From: Palaemon carinicauda
Lineage: Eukaryota > Arthropoda > Malacostraca > Decapoda > Palaemonidae
DNA length: 64,000 bases
Assembly: GCF_036898095.1 (NCBI RefSeq)
Contig: NC_090735.1
Location: forward strand, 9,917,209-9,981,208
Direction of reading: 5' to 3'
Shown here: in pieces, positions 21,449 through 34,437 of the stretch
How positions within the stretch are numbered: position 1 is the stretch's first letter
How the letters are laid out: each line of letters starts with the position of its first letter
Made by a program: the position numbers and the translations under genes
The notes under the pieces: model-generated
What the model was told of the DNA's origin: nothing
The model's database searches: none
What the model saw: the letters and a program-made list of their open reading frames with translations, nothing else

Positions 21449-22150
21449 ATCTTCAGTATTGTTAATTTATTGATTTTTTTTTTTCATTCACTGTGTGTTG
21501 TTCAGTGTGTATGTGATGTACTTAATTATTATTATTTTTCAAAGTTTGGTATGCAAAGATATTTTGTGTGATCTTTTTCAATAACTTGAAGGTATTTAGT
21601 CTTCCCAAATTATTTATTATGATCCCACCGTGTATTTTTTTATTTATGAGGAGTGAAGTATACACTTTTACCTGAATTTTGATTTTCATTCATAATTGTA
21701 AAATTACAAATCTATGCTTTATTGGGAGTAAAAGACTGGTGGAAAAAATAATGTACGTGTATACACTTGCTAAACTGCTTATGTGTTTGTCAGCTTGCAG
21801 TTAGGCCTGAGATAATTGTTCTTCCATATAATGTAAACTACAGTATATCTTATTGGAACCTGTTATTTATCATAATATACATATGATACAAATACTGAAA
21901 TGATTTTTCTATACACGACTTGATGCAGATAGTTTATAGTGCATGCACACAGACAAATTCAGATGTGTGTTGCGTGTATTTACGTAATAATTCAAACTGC
22001 GTGATAAAGGGCAAATTATTTGCTAAAGCTGACCTAGATTTTGCAAAAATTAATATATGAAAATCTTGAGAAAAAGTTCCCAGAACTATTTAAGGGTTTA
22101 AAAGTCCTTGTGTATGGTAAAGAAAATGGATGGTTTGTTGCAGCTGATGC
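21449..22150 (+). other. Probable 3'UTR of the FAM174-like gene and flank
   Basis: A/T-rich sequence without repeats or a coding signal. I did not find a canonical AATAAA before the SINE at 22150, so the cleavage site cannot be placed. Confidence 0.4.
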
Positions 22151-22420
22151 AAAATGTCCTAGAGACCAACCATATATAAGTACAGTATGATAGGGACCAA
22201 GCCTCCTTACATATGCTAGGACCAGGGAGGGCCAAGCAATGGCTGCTGATGACTCAGCAAGAAGTCTAAAATGCCTCCCTAAATTCTCCCTTCCTAGTTC
22301 ATAAGGAAGGACAGTAAGATTATAGACACTACAGTAATGAAAACCATTGGGCTCAAGGTCTTGATCCACAAAATGTGATTCAGAGATGTTCTTAAAGATA
22401 ATAAAAAAGTGATTTAGTGA
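22150..22420 (-). mobile_element. tRNA-derived SINE, inverted copy (decayed)
   Basis: Matches the reverse complement of the SINE at 27071-27380. The shared tRNA-unrelated body reads CTAGGACCAGGGAGGGCC and GGCTGCTGATGACTCAGCA here, against CTAGGACCAGAGAGGGAC and GGCTGCTGATGACTAAGCA in the other copy. The tRNA-like head is degraded. Confidence 0.65.
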
Positions 22421-22854
22421 CAGCGGGAAATCTTGTACTGTATAAGGAATTACAATTATTTCTATGAATCTCATCTTGGAATAGAAAGGCTACAGTGTGG
22501 TGACATAAAAAAAGACAATAAAATGTTAGTTGACGGTTGTCTCCCCTGTGGGAATACTGCACTGCTACCCATATGCCATATATAAAGAACTGAGTGAAAA
22601 GCAGAAGTCCCATTTACGTTGTGAATGGGACTCTCTAGCATTACTCTGTTTTCTGTAGGGATATGCATTTTTTTTTATTTGGTGTCTGGATTATGTTTCA
22701 GTATTTTTACATTTCAATGCAACCCGGCTATGTCACCTATTGGTATTTTACCAAGATATTTTTTTAATTTCCAGACCAATAAGTTATAGGTGAATACATC
22801 CCATTCCAACTGTGTGTTCCTTGTTGCTTCTCTTATTGTTCATTAACCCTTTGT

Positions 22855-23111
22855 TGTCCTCAATGTATAGACCTTGATAAGTCTGAGATAAATAACTACA
22901 TTGAATTAGCGAATTCTGGGTTACAAGAAAGAGATGCTAAGTGCAAGCAAAAAAATTTTATTAGGTCTAGCACATATAATCAAAGTGTTTTGAAGACGTC
23001 ATCTTCAAGTGTTTTAGAACCACCTACACCACGAGTTGGTAATGGCATAGTAGTTGACTATAACAAAAATTTTACAGGTGCAAGGGAAAGAACTAAAAGA
23101 TTTGCAAAGTA
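22855..23111 (+). other. Unassigned open stretch, possible exon or transposase relic
   Basis: About 80 codons stay open in one frame (LDKSEINNYIELANSG ... GARERTKRFAK), downstream of a TGTATAG that could be an acceptor. Composition is protein-like (Lys, Asn, Ser, Glu), but I recognise no domain. A second short open piece follows near 23175-23380 in another frame. It may be a decayed DNA transposon or a host exon. Confidence 0.2.
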
Positions 23112-25028
23112 AATGTGAGAAAAAAATAATAATGCAGCAATAATGGCTAAAGTTAAGGAAAAGTGTTATGTTAATATATAAAAGGAAGAGTATAACTCAA
23201 ACAGATGCTTACATAGAGACAAGCTTGAAAAACTTTTTATACAACATAGGTCTCTAGTTCATAAATTCCTTGATCTATGGTATTTTATTACAGCAGATTC
23301 AATTGGTGTTGTATTTCTCCAAGTTATATTGGGAAAATATACAACAGTTTTGGCCCCATCAGTTGATAAGCCTATGTAAAGATAATACAATCAACTTTTA
23401 TCATCTTCTAACACAGTAGGCCTATTTGTATATTTTTTCCTCTTGTTCTAACACAGTAGGCCTATTGGTATTTTTTTATTATGACTGCAAGTCCTATGCC
23501 ACATTAGCTCTCATAAAACATCTGCAGTTATTGCAAGGAACCTTATAAATACTTCAAGGAAATACTCAAGGAGAAATAGTTTATCATTATATTTGTCTTT
23601 TTATCATTATATTTGTCTTTTTATCATTATATTTGTTTCAGTTTGTTTGATTACCTGAAAAGGACCTACAATATTGATATCAAAATTTTTAAGAAATTGA
23701 AACCCTATTTAAAAGGTCACTAAACTAAAACAAGTATGGTACATTTTTATTGTTAAAGGACTTTCTAATAGTAACTAAATCAATTTCCTTTGATCTTTTT
23801 TATGCATTTTAACAAAAGAAATTGGAAGTTTCAGTTTCTCTGAGATGCTTAGAATATTTTCAAACTCATCCTTGAGAATTTTGGGGCCACCACATACATA
23901 CAGCGTAGACATCTTTGAAACAGAAGAAAAGTTAACTTCTTGTGATTTCTTTACTTTAATTGGAGTAATAATGAATATGAGAAAATACGTTTGTGCTTAT
24001 GATAAACCAAAAATTTAAAGCCCCTAATAGATCTTGGGCTATGCTATCTACACTAACAAGAGTCATCAGTTTATGCACTGCTTAAAAGAATTTGGTATAA
24101 TAAAAAAAAAATACTATGGAATTTGAAGGAGAAACAACTGAAAAAAAAATATTTCTAAAATTTAAAACATACAGCCATATATTCTTTAGTGTATGTTTAG
24201 ATAAGTATGGAAGTAATAATGTTTTTGTCATACATTTATTCATCCGTATCCATCATTCACCGTAGATTTCAAGAGCTTCTTACAAACAAATTATAAGTTA
24301 TCTTCATCACGTACTTCACATGAAGTAGTGTGATATCAGAGAGATTGTCGGCACACAAACTAACAAGTGTTTTGGAAGATAAAATTATGAAAATATAAAT
24401 TAATCTATCAGGCTGTCTGCTCATGACAATGAAGAAATAATCCAAAACATTAGATTAAATGGCATTACTGAAAGGTAATCAACATATCTTTGAAATGTAT
24501 GTGACGAAAAGTATCATTTATTCCTACACTTCTTGTGGGAAATGTTCCCATTGGCTTTTGCCCAGCCTAGGACCAGCCTCTCCCCACTGTTCCTACATAG
24601 GCAAGTACAAATGCATACTTCAACGGGTATATAAAATTTCCATTATATTTTGTACACTTTCTCTTATGTGTAATACGAAATGTGAAAATTTAACTCTATT
24701 AACCTGAGTAATGATTGAATATTGTTGTCTCAAGGTATCATAAAAGTCTTACCTGAGGCTAAGCCTAATATTCTTCAGCAATATTTTGTTGATGAATTCA
24801 TCATTGAGTATTACATTTGATACTCTCAGTAATAATATTGAGTAAAGTGATATTAAGCCCAATGATGCTAAAAGTAATCACAATAATATTGGGAGTAAAT
24901 ATTATGGTAATGATAATGATGATGATAATAGGAACAGTTGCTAATCTGATGATGTAAAAGATTACGACCATATCGAGCCAAACCAGAGATGATGATACAT
25001 TAGTTCCCAGCAGTTCATGGTATATCAG

Positions 25029-25030
<2 letters not shown>
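23112..25030. other. A/T-rich sequence without supported gene
   Basis: Apart from a threefold short direct repeat (TTTATCATTATATTTGTC, 23580-23637), nothing is recognised. Confidence 0.4.

Positions 25031-25110
<80 letters not shown>
25031..25110. repeat. (CT)n microsatellite
   Basis: An 80-bp CT run with a single G interruption near 25074. A shorter (CT)n follows at 25165-25187, preceded by similar flanks (GTATATCAGATT and GTATATGAGAC), so the flank-plus-repeat appears locally duplicated. Confidence 0.97.
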
Positions 25111-25114
<4 letters not shown>

Positions 25115-25958
25115 TAACATAAATGGGCCTATTCATTAGTTCTCAGCAGATATGGTATATGAGACTCTCTCTCTCTCTCTCTCTCTCAAGCATTTACATT
25201 TCCTAGCTTTAAGCGCCAAAAATTATTGATATCAGTAAAAAAAAAATTCATCGTTTCTTTCATCATAAAATGTCTATTATCAAAGCGGTCCTCAAGATGC
25301 TAACAAAGAGAAGAAGAGTCTAAGTTTATCTCACTCCCACTGAATGTTATCTTGTTTGCTTCCTCACCACTCGCCAGAATTGTTTATAAATATAGATTTC
25401 CCATTTGTCACTGAACCATACAAACAGATATTGAGAGAACTCCATGACCCTAATTTTTCTAAATTACTTGTCTCTGTAATGAAAGTAATTATAAAAACAT
25501 CATTGGTGAGCAAGGTGTATTATTCTAACAACCATCTGTGATTTTATTAAGGGACTATTATACAATTTAACTTTTACATTTATGAAAATACAATTTTATC
25601 AATATTAGTCTATATTAAAATCACAAGAAAATCACCTATTACAGGATGCAATTCTAAATATACAGTATAAGTTTACTTTTATAGTGTCTGCCAAGATTTT
25701 TATCTTCAAGAATCACTGGCAATGAGAATATGTGAATATTTTTAAAAAAAAGATTATAGTTGTTCGTTTAAAAAAGACCTGTTTCATCCTGAGGCTTAAT
25801 AGTTCTTAATTTAGCACTCTTCACAAAAACAATGATTGCTTTTACCAGTGTTCCCACAGCCTAGATGTCTGTTTTTATTCCAACACAGTTTTCAGTTCTC
25901 ATCAATAACCTCCAAATGACCTCAAATGATTTTTAGTTGTTTGTTAATGGCTTTTGTA

Positions 25959-26091
<133 letters not shown>

Positions 26092-26429
26092 TAACGTTCA
26101 TTTCACATCATCAATTCTACACTATAACAAGACAATGTAGGGTAAAGAAGAAACGAAGATAAAGGTATCGAGTCAATTTTCTTTTTGAAGTTTGAAAAGG
26201 AGAAAAAACTTAGAACATTTAAAAGAGACTAAACTTTTCTCTAGGTAATTGCTTGTAGACTGATAACAGAATAAAAAAAAAACACACATCACAAACATGG
26301 TAAAATGAATAAAGAAAAATATTAGGAGAGTTCATAAAATCTTTCGAAGAACAAAATCTTTTCTGAATCAAATATTTTCAGGACAAAGCCATTGGCTATT
26401 TGTGAGAATTGTATGATCACAGTTGAAGT

Positions 26430-26433
<4 letters not shown>

Positions 26434-26498
<65 letters not shown>
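26434..26498. repeat. (GA)n microsatellite
   Basis: A 65-bp uninterrupted AG run. Confidence 0.97.
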
Positions 26499-26501
<3 letters not shown>

Positions 26502-27070
26502 GTATGTTTGTGTGTGATCTTTGGGTTATACATCTTCTGATAGGGAATAACTCTTATTAAGCCATCTTCAATTCAGCTTGATTCCTTTCATAACATAAAC
26601 AAAAATCGAAAATTATGTACTAAAAAAAACGCGTTTTTTGTTTGTATAATCTACGTGTGAAATAATATCCTAAATAATAAAAAACGCATTATGCGTAACA
26701 CCACGTAATGTCTCGATATTTCTTACACCTAAGCGCAAATGCTCTTGGAATTATTATGATAAGACCTGGGATAATTTCCTCAACAGACAGGTGTGTCCTT
26801 AGATAGTAACATTATAAACTCAAGGCTAACGCCTTTACGTAATTGTTTTATCTTGCGATGACGAAGAATGTCAGGGAACGCAATGAGCAACATCCAACAA
26901 TAAACTAAATGCATTTGATAAGTAGAATGAGTAAGATATGTGAGTTGTAGTCTGAATAATTTGTTTAATCGTTTTATTTTCATTGCGCCGTGTGCCACAT
27001 TCTCTGTTTTCTTCCTGCCCTTTTAAAATAATATCGCTTAAACTTTCTAAACGTTTAGTTTACTAGTTCA
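26499..27070. other. Non-coding flank
   Basis: No domain, repeat family or exon signal recognised. Confidence 0.4.
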
Positions 27071-27380
27071 GGTTGTTGTGGCCTGATTGGTAACGTCTCT
27101 GCCTGGTGTTTGCTTGTCGGGGGTTCGAGTCCCACTCACACTCGTTAGTGTCATTAGTGTCTGCAACCTTACCATCCTTGTGAGCTAAGATTGGGGGGTT
27201 TGGGGGAGCCTATAGGTCTATCTGCTTAGTCATCAGCAGCCACTGCCTGTCCCTCTCTGGTCCTAGCTTGGGTGGAGAGGAGGCTTGGGTCAGTCTCTAG
27301 GGTATTGTCCTGCTTGTTAGGGCAATGTCACTGTCCCTTGCCTCTGCTATTCATGAGCGACCTTTAAGGAGGTGAAAATA
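27071..27380 (+). mobile_element. tRNA-derived SINE
   Basis: The head is tRNA-like, with an A-box-like TGGCCTGATTGG (27079-27090) and a perfect B box GGGTTCGAGTCCC (27121-27133) spaced as in a tRNA, so RNA polymerase III transcription is expected. A 240-bp tRNA-unrelated body follows. The 3' boundary is approximate and no clear target duplication is seen. A second copy lies inverted at 22150-22420. Confidence 0.8.
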
Positions 27381-27745
27381 ATGCAGATTTCTCATCAGCC
27401 ATTTTATTAGTTAAACCTTGAGTATACGTTTGCCATAAAACTAAACTCGTATTAGAATACCTAAGCTGGATTATAGGTATATAAAAAAAGAACATATTTG
27501 AGCTCTTGAGGAAACGTGTACCATACATTTGCAAATTATCCACAATATAGCAGACCTATTCACTGACCTGACGTTAGCTAATATCACTTAAAATCTGAAG
27601 CAATTGGTGGGTCTTCTTATCATTCTTCATACCTAGTAAAGTTTTCACTTTCAAACCTTTAGATAAGCATTGTATTTGTTCTTTAGCATTGGACTCAATT
27701 TTTTTGAGATATAAAAATCACTATTTCATGTATCTTTACTCAATT

Positions 27746-28343
27746 TGGTAGAAATGGTATATAATTAAGATTATGGTGAATAACTAAAGGCTTAAGTATG
27801 TTATTAGTGTTGTGTAAAAGTAATTAGTGTTCAAGTATAGGATAAGTAAATTTTAGTGCACAGTAAAGCAAAACAATGGGGACGTTGCAAAGTTGTGTGG
27901 TTGGTAACGGTGGTATTGAGGGCAGTGGAGGATGAAATTGTTCGATTGGGGCTGAAGAATCAGCCATAGTTCTGGCGTTCTGGATTGGTTAGATCGTGAC
28001 AAGCTGTTTTGGTCAGTGGAATCGAGAGGTAGAGCTGATTGTAGAAGGGGTAGATAGGGGAGGGGGGGGGGAAGGGTCGTGGTGCAGGCTGTCAGTAGGC
28101 ACGGCCAGAATGTTTATGCCTGTTGGTGCCGCGTTTGTGGGTTACTTTGTCCAGTGTTTATTTATGTTCGTCCCATAGGATGCTTGGACTGTGGTTTCCT
28201 TCTGCTGTAGTGTCTCGGCTGATGCTTGTGTATAGTAATCAGTGTTGTCTCAGTGCAAGCTGGAAGTATGAATATCTTTATCTTGTTAGACTTTACCAGA
28301 GATAATTATGATGAGTTCCCAGTGTATTTCATATCTAACCACA
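27746..28343 (+). repeat. 5' LTR
   Basis: About 600 bp matching 30589-31159. It starts TGGTAGAAATGGTATATAAT and ends CATATCTAACCACA. A G-rich block near 28058-28075 is absent from the 3' LTR. Confidence 0.78.
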
Positions 28344-28364
28344 AGCTATGTAGGCTTTTAAACC

Positions 28365-28691
28365 ATGGCTGGAAAGGCAAAACTTTGCACATGTGAAATG
28401 ATCAAGCCCTATAATGGGACAGGAGATATAGTGGCTTGGCTAAAGAAAGCAGAAATGGTAGCCAAGTTATTGAATATTAAGGACTTTGCTAATTTCAATC
28501 CTATGTTCTTAGAAGGGGATCCATTGGCATTGTACTTAGAGATGAGTAAGAAGGACCAAGATGCTGAGAAGGTAAAGCTGAGGTTGAAGGAGGCATTCGT
28601 GCAAGGAATGTTTGATGCCTTTTGGAACTTGAATAGGCTGCAATGGACAAGGGAACAAGTTAATGTCTTCACGATGAAATATGGAAGTTAG
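28365..28691 (+). CDS. Gag N-terminal fragment of the Gypsy-like element
   Basis: A 108-residue ORF (MAGKAKLCTCEMIKPYNGTG then DIVAWLKKAEMVAKLL) starting 21 bp after the 5' LTR. The pattern is that of Ty3/Gypsy gag capsid N termini, where a retrotransposon gag protein assembles particles. A stop at 28689 ends it early; gag-like residues continue in other frames to a CYRCEKPGH knuckle near 29032, which has one residue fewer than CX2CX4HX4C. Confidence 0.6.
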   Translation: MAGKAKLCTCEMIKPYNGTGDIVAWLKKAEMVAKLLNIKDFANFNPMFLEGDPLALYLEMSKKDQDAEKVKLRLKEAFVQGMFDAFWNLNRLQWTREQVNVFTMKYGS

Positions 28692-29119
28692 CTTGGTCTA
28701 AGCGTGAGGGCCTGGAGGAAGCTGTGAAGTTGACCTACGTGACTGGTTTCCCAGACTGTGTTGCAATGGAGTTATAGTAGATCAAAGATGTTGAGTTAGT
28801 AAGTATGAAAGAGCTGCTGTCCAGATTCAGGGTGTTGACTTCAGTAGGTGGTAAGGATTTAGCAGTTGTTGTAAGTGGAAGACCTGTGGTGGACAGTTAA
28901 CCTTTTCGTCCGAGGGAAAGTCAGCATAGTAGTGGGAGGGTGGAAAGCTGTAACTTTCCCATATGGTGTTACAGACGCAATGAAGCCACATGGCAAGAGT
29001 TTGTAAAATTCCCAGTTCCAATTGTCACTTGCTACCGGTGTGAAAAGCCAGGTCATATTTATTTCTGTGTGATCAGGAAAACAAGCAAGGGGGCGGGGTT
29101 ATTGTAAGGGAAGCTTCCT

Positions 29120-30390
29120 CTGCAACACAGTAAAGTAAAGGAGCTTCCAAGTAATATACCAGTTGTGAGAATTGGGGTGAAGGGGAAAATAGTAAGAGCT
29201 TTAGTCAATTTTGGTAGCTCAATCACAGTGCTGAGTGGTCAGCTTGGTGGAAGTCTTGAGGTATCTGGTGGAGAGAGCATGACTACAAAATATCAATGTT
29301 GCCAAGCTAGAGGTATCAATAGGGTGAGGAAATGGAATCTGCAAGAAATTGAAATAAAATCTGATTCTGTAGTAGTGATTAGGTGGATCAACTCTGTTTT
29401 GACTTCTGAAACAGAGTCCGGACTAAGGGAGCAGCAGAGGACCTGGTGAAGTGTCACGTTTGTATTTTGAAGGAACTGATAGAAGTTTGGTTGCAAGTAA
29501 AGCTGGACTTTGTGCCTTCAGAAAAGAATAAAGCAGAGATTTTGGCGAGAATTAAGAAATAGTGGATTGGAGCCCCTGAAAAAAGGAAAAGAGAAGAGAA
29601 GTTTGAAGTATGTTGCATTGGGTACGCTAGTCTAGGTGTAGATGTAGCGAGGAAAGTAGATCCCACTGTTATGAGAGGTGAGGTTTAGAGGGTGGAGCGA
29701 AGTTGTGATTGGTGTCAGTCTATTAACCCAGCATCAGTAAGACATAATCCTGGTGAACTGAGGGTGCAGTCAGACTGAAAAAGAGTGGCCATCAATGTGA
29801 CACACTATAGAGGAATATACTTATCGGTAGTACCCTGTGGCCTTAGGCAGTTTCCCATCTTGAGGGATCTGAAAGCAGAAAATGCAAGTGAAATAGCGAG
29901 AGTACCAAATGAAGTCTTCTTAGAAAGTGAACTGGTCAGCGAGGTGCTAATGGGTAATGGCACATCTTTCCACTCGCAAGTTGTAAAGGATATGTTCAAC
30001 AGGTGAAACATAAGCCGCTTTTTAAAGCAGCATATCGCCCAGCTGGAAATGATATAGTAGAGAGACACTGTCAAACTATTAATTCAATGGCAGAGAGGGC
30101 GCAGAATCAGCTAGATTAGGCAGTATTTTGGTACAACTACTCTCCCAATTCTGGACAGGATAAAAAGTCACTGCCACAGAAAGCAGTGTTCAACTATGAG
30201 TGGGGCCACCCCAATGCAGTACCTGAAGTATACAGCTAGACTGCTGCAACATTCAAGACGGGAAATGAGGTCTGGGTTAAGCACTGTAATGTAAAAGGCA
30301 CTTCTCAGTGGAAGAGGAACCATGACAAGTGTGAATTCATAGAACAATGTTTCTGTTGACGGGATGCCAAGGCACATTGTAGATATTTGA
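29120..30390 (+). pseudogene. Protease / RNase H end / integrase remnants of the Gypsy-like element
   Basis: A protease-like segment reads VRALVNFGSSITVLS, with the catalytic DTG changed to NFG (about 29189-29233). Near 29350 the sequence jumps to an RNase H C-terminal piece (DSVVVIRWIN, VPSEKNKAEIL), so the whole RT is missing. The integrase follows, with a zinc-binding remnant (CDWCQSI), core motif NGTSFHSQVV (29954-29990), the glutamate-containing AAYRPAGNDIVERH in another frame (about 30026), and a C-terminal NNVSVDGMPRHIVDI. Stops and frameshifts separate these pieces. Confidence 0.72.
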
Positions 30391-30588
30391 ACATTAATGG
30401 ATAGTGAGGAGAATGAAAGTAAACCAGAAGGTGAAGGGAACCAAGAGGACCTGGAAATGGAAGCTGTCGAGTACCAATGGTCTACAAGGGACAGGTGCTC
30501 TTCTGTTTCTTCTGTTTGGATAGGAGATTATGTGCCGGGGGGGGGGGGGGGTTGCTGAAGACGAACGATCTTGAGATCAAGGAGTTTG

Positions 30589-31159
30589 TGGTGTAAATGG
30601 TATATAATTAAGAATATGGGAAATAATTGTAAACTTAAGTATGTTATTATTAGTACAGTATTGAGTATAAGTTATTAGTGTATAAGTATGGGATAAGTAA
30701 ATTTTATGTGCGCAGTTAAGCAAAACACTGGGAACACTGCAGAAGTTGCGAGGTTGGCAATGATGGTATTGAGGCCAATGAAGGAGGAAACTGTTGGGGA
30801 AGGGCTCAAGAATCCGTTGAAGATGGTTCCACATTGGTTAGCTCGCACAACCTGTTTTTGGTCAGTAGGGATCGAGAGGTAGAGCCGATTGTAGAATAGG
30901 TAAACAGGGCTGACAGGCTGTCAAGATCAGTGTTTATGTCTGTTGCTGGAGTGTTTGTCTAGTGTTTATGGCTATGGGGGTGCTGGGGCTGTGATTGTCG
31001 TCTGGTGTGGTGTTTCGACCGATGATAGTATGTAGAAGCACTAGTGGTGTAGTCAGTGATGTTTCATAGTGCAAACTGGAAGTGTGAAGATCATGAGCCT
31101 GTTCAATTTCACTGAAGATAATTAAGGTGAGTTGCCAGTGTATTTCATATCTAACCGCA
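30589..31159 (+). repeat. 3' LTR
   Basis: Partner of 27746-28343. Shared landmarks include GGATAAGTAAATTTTA and the end block GTGTATTTCATATCTAACC. Confidence 0.78.
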
Positions 31160-33347
31160 CTTTATTTTCACTTAGAGACTGTTTCCTGTTGTTTTGACTA
31201 CAATAGATTTTAAATTATGAATTGTGAAAATAACCTTAAAAAATGCCATATTCTGGAGGGATAAGTAAATGGGTGGTGACAGAGAAACTACACAGATATC
31301 ACAAAATTAATTACCTAGCTTAATTGAGAGCACAACACTAACTATTGTATGCTGACCTTGATAGCTGTATTATGGATAGATAAATGACGATTAAATTATA
31401 CACAAGAGTCGGGTCGTAAGTTATTTAGTAGAGGCTTAATTTGATTGTGTAATTTATTAATTCCCTCATTTCCATCATCTATTTTACCCTTATGTTCAAC
31501 CTGGTCTTCTTTTTCTTCTTCCAAATTCTCAAATGATTTTTTTCTCACACTTTTAACTTATCCATTTCTTCTCATTTATTTGTGCTATTATATCTATAAT
31601 CTAATTCATGTTCCCTTTTAACTTTTACATCCAACTCAAGCATCTCGAATAATCTTTCAAAATATTCATATCCTTTACTTGCCCCTTTCTTCCAATTTCC
31701 ATATTACTCTACCTTACTTGCATCACCTGATTAGCTATCTATGAGACCGTGGCTCCAATATTTGCCAAACATTCGATTTGACCCTTCAGACTAGAACGTA
31801 GGGTCACTATTTGCATTTTGTTGATCATAGCATTGATAACATTGATGCTGTAGAACTCTATTTGGAGGACTACGACACTATATTCTGTAATGTAGGGAAC
31901 TGTATACTACACGTAGCCTATACCAGACAAAGTGTATAGTGAAGTTAAGAGCGCACTTTGTTGAAAAACTGCATTCATTTACCTGAAATAGTTCCTTTAT
32001 GAATTCATTTCCTATATTTTTCATAGTGAAAAACAATGCCATTATTTTCAATGTTTTTGGATTTCTCTTCATGAGTGAGTGGGGAGTAAGAAGGAATATT
32101 TTCTTTAATTTTCATACTATTATCTTCCAAAGCATTTATCCATTTGTATACTTGCACTGTCTTTAATACCTAATTGTTTTAGATGGAGTACTGGTAAAGA
32201 CAACAGCTTATATTTTAGTCGTAAGACTTCTAAAATTGGTTGTTAAAGCCAATGTCTTATTCTATCAAGTCCCAAAGAAAAGACCTTGGTTAAAGCAACA
32301 CATAGGCCTATGTACTAACGTAAGGTGCATTTTGCAATCTTTTCTATAACCTTTCTTAAATGGTTTCCATCAGTCCTCAAAGATGTTTATTTTTCATACA
32401 CATTTTCTCTGCATATTATACATTTTCTTTTCCTATTTTTGTTTGATTTTGCTTTTATTTAGCATTAGTTCCCCGCTCTGTCAAGTCAGGAACTGGTGCA
32501 TTCATTCTCTTTGTAATAATTTGTCCAAATAAGAAAATTTAAATATAAGAAAATATTGTTTTGAAAAATTAAAAATCAAATGAATGATTAGATAGTAATA
32601 CTATTCACTATATCCTTAATACAAAGAGAACAAAAAATAGATGGAACTTACAAGATAGGAATGAAGAGGCACTCGGCATAATTCGACGACAAATTCTCAT
32701 TCTAAATAAGCGAGGATTCGGCATCTTTTTGGCAACGAAAATCAAAAGATATACAACGGTCTTTTTATAACAAAATGCAATATAGCCAAATATATTTTCC
32801 TGCTCAGTAACGGAAGTTTACTGATGATGAAATTACGTGTAGACTTGAGGTTGTAGGCTACAGCCTGGGTCTAGAGTCCTAGACTCAGGTAACGGTATAT
32901 AATACCCTTATAGTCGGGTTTTGTCATCCCAATTCACTTTTATATCATTGTCCTTTTGATGGTATAGATACTGATAAAATTAGTGTAATACATTACTGCC
33001 CATAATAAAAATAAAAGGTAGAAATTTTTAACCAGGTAGGTTAGGCAATAAAGAATGAACTAATTTTTCAAGTTTTACAGCTGATATTTTCTGGCCGTTA
33101 TCAGAGATTTCGCTCATGAGAATGTATGGTGATAAGCATAACTAAGATTATAGAATTGCATTTAGCCGTGAAATCCCAGTTTAAGAGACCATAATAGAAT
33201 AGCTAATGATTATTTTGGTAAATATTCTTCTCAGAGAAAGGCTGAACAAGAATAAGTTCCCGGAATGCAAGGCAGGTAACTTTGTCTGCACTAGGAAAAA
33301 TGGATGACATAAGGTCTACTTCACCACTTATTAGATAGCAAATTTTA

Positions 33348-33350
<3 letters not shown>
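31160..33350. other. A/T-rich non-coding region
   Basis: No gene, terminal repeat or RNA signal recognised over 2.2 kb. Confidence 0.4.

Positions 33351-33422
<72 letters not shown>
33351..33422. repeat. (CT)n microsatellite
   Basis: A 72-bp uninterrupted run. Confidence 0.97.
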
Positions 33423-33426
<4 letters not shown>

Positions 33427-34143
33427 TCCTTTCGTAGTTAAGAACCATTTTTGATCTCGAGTCAATTCTATATTATAAAATGTAGACTGCAATTTGAAAC
33501 GTTCCATCCTATTTGACCAAACTCTGGGGGGAAGAATTTAGGCCACTGGGTACATCTCTGAAGACTTGAGCGTCAATTTTAAGCTCAAGTGCTGAGAAAA
33601 TGTTTTCACTAAGCTCTAAAGAATTCTCTCACCCAATGTTTCACACTCCCTGTGTTATTACGAAATAGGTTCATATTTTATACAATTCGCGTTATAGAGA
33701 CTTCAAGTAAAGAATGTTACTGTTAATAATATGGCAATTTCATGAGAGATGTATATAATATTTCGAAGAATACGGATCAAAATAGCATTTCCTCTTAAGT
33801 GAACAGTTTAAATTTGTGTTACCTGGGAACAAAAACAGTTTCCATCAATGGAACCCTGATCCCAGGTTAAAAGGATGAATGAAGGTACACAAAATACATA
33901 AGCTTCCTTTCTTAATATTTATTTCCCATTCGAAGATAATAAATCACGTTATTAATCTTCTTTTCATGTCATACGGCACAGCATGGTTTCGTAAGAAAGT
34001 AAAACCATAAAACAGTAAAGTATTTACACATAATTCTTATTGACAGGGGCATATTTGCTTTACCTTATTTACAACAATAACCCCTGTTATGCATATAACA
34101 AAACCACGAGTAAAAATGCTTCCCATAATAACACTATATAATC

Positions 34144-34149
34144 TTTATT
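34144..34149 (-). promoter_or_regulatory. Candidate polyadenylation signal of the secreted-protein gene
   Basis: AATAAA on the minus strand, about 290 bases after the stop codon. It is the nearest canonical signal I found. Confidence 0.35.
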
Positions 34150-34437
34150 ACGGGAGAAAATCCCTAGAAAAGTTATGATTAAAGCCATTTGAAAATTGCT
34201 AACAAACGATCAGTCAAAAATTTAATAAAACAATCCAACTAAAGATCATTAGATCGTTTCGACTATTGCATTCACCAAATCATTTTTATCCATGAAGGAA
34301 AAATAAGTAATCTGGAGTTGATTTTAGTGACATAGATTGGATAACAATCTAAAGGAAGTGTCATATTCTAAAAATGTGATTACGTTTGCTGGTCTACGCT
34401 GACGACTCGGAGTTTTGTTATGGTGCGTTTGGTGTCT

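Larger units (their letters stand above)
27746..31159 (+). mobile_element. Ty3/Gypsy-like LTR retrotransposon, decayed
   Basis: Two related LTRs (27746-28343 and 30589-31159, TG...CA ends) bracket gag, a CCHC-like knuckle, a protease remnant, the end of RNase H, and an integrase. The RT itself is missing, so the internal region is only about 2.2 kb. LTR divergence is substantial and stops are frequent, so this is an old, inactive insertion. A G-run at 30537-30551 lies near the 3' LTR where the polypurine tract is expected. Confidence 0.8.

Noticed and set aside
22034..22474. A 146-residue minus-strand gene
   Set aside because: Most of it overlaps the inverted SINE, which explains the sequence; no conserved domain.
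27071..27140. A functional tRNA gene
   Set aside because: A and B boxes are present, but the acceptor and anticodon stems do not form a full cloverleaf, and the segment continues into a SINE body with a second copy elsewhere.
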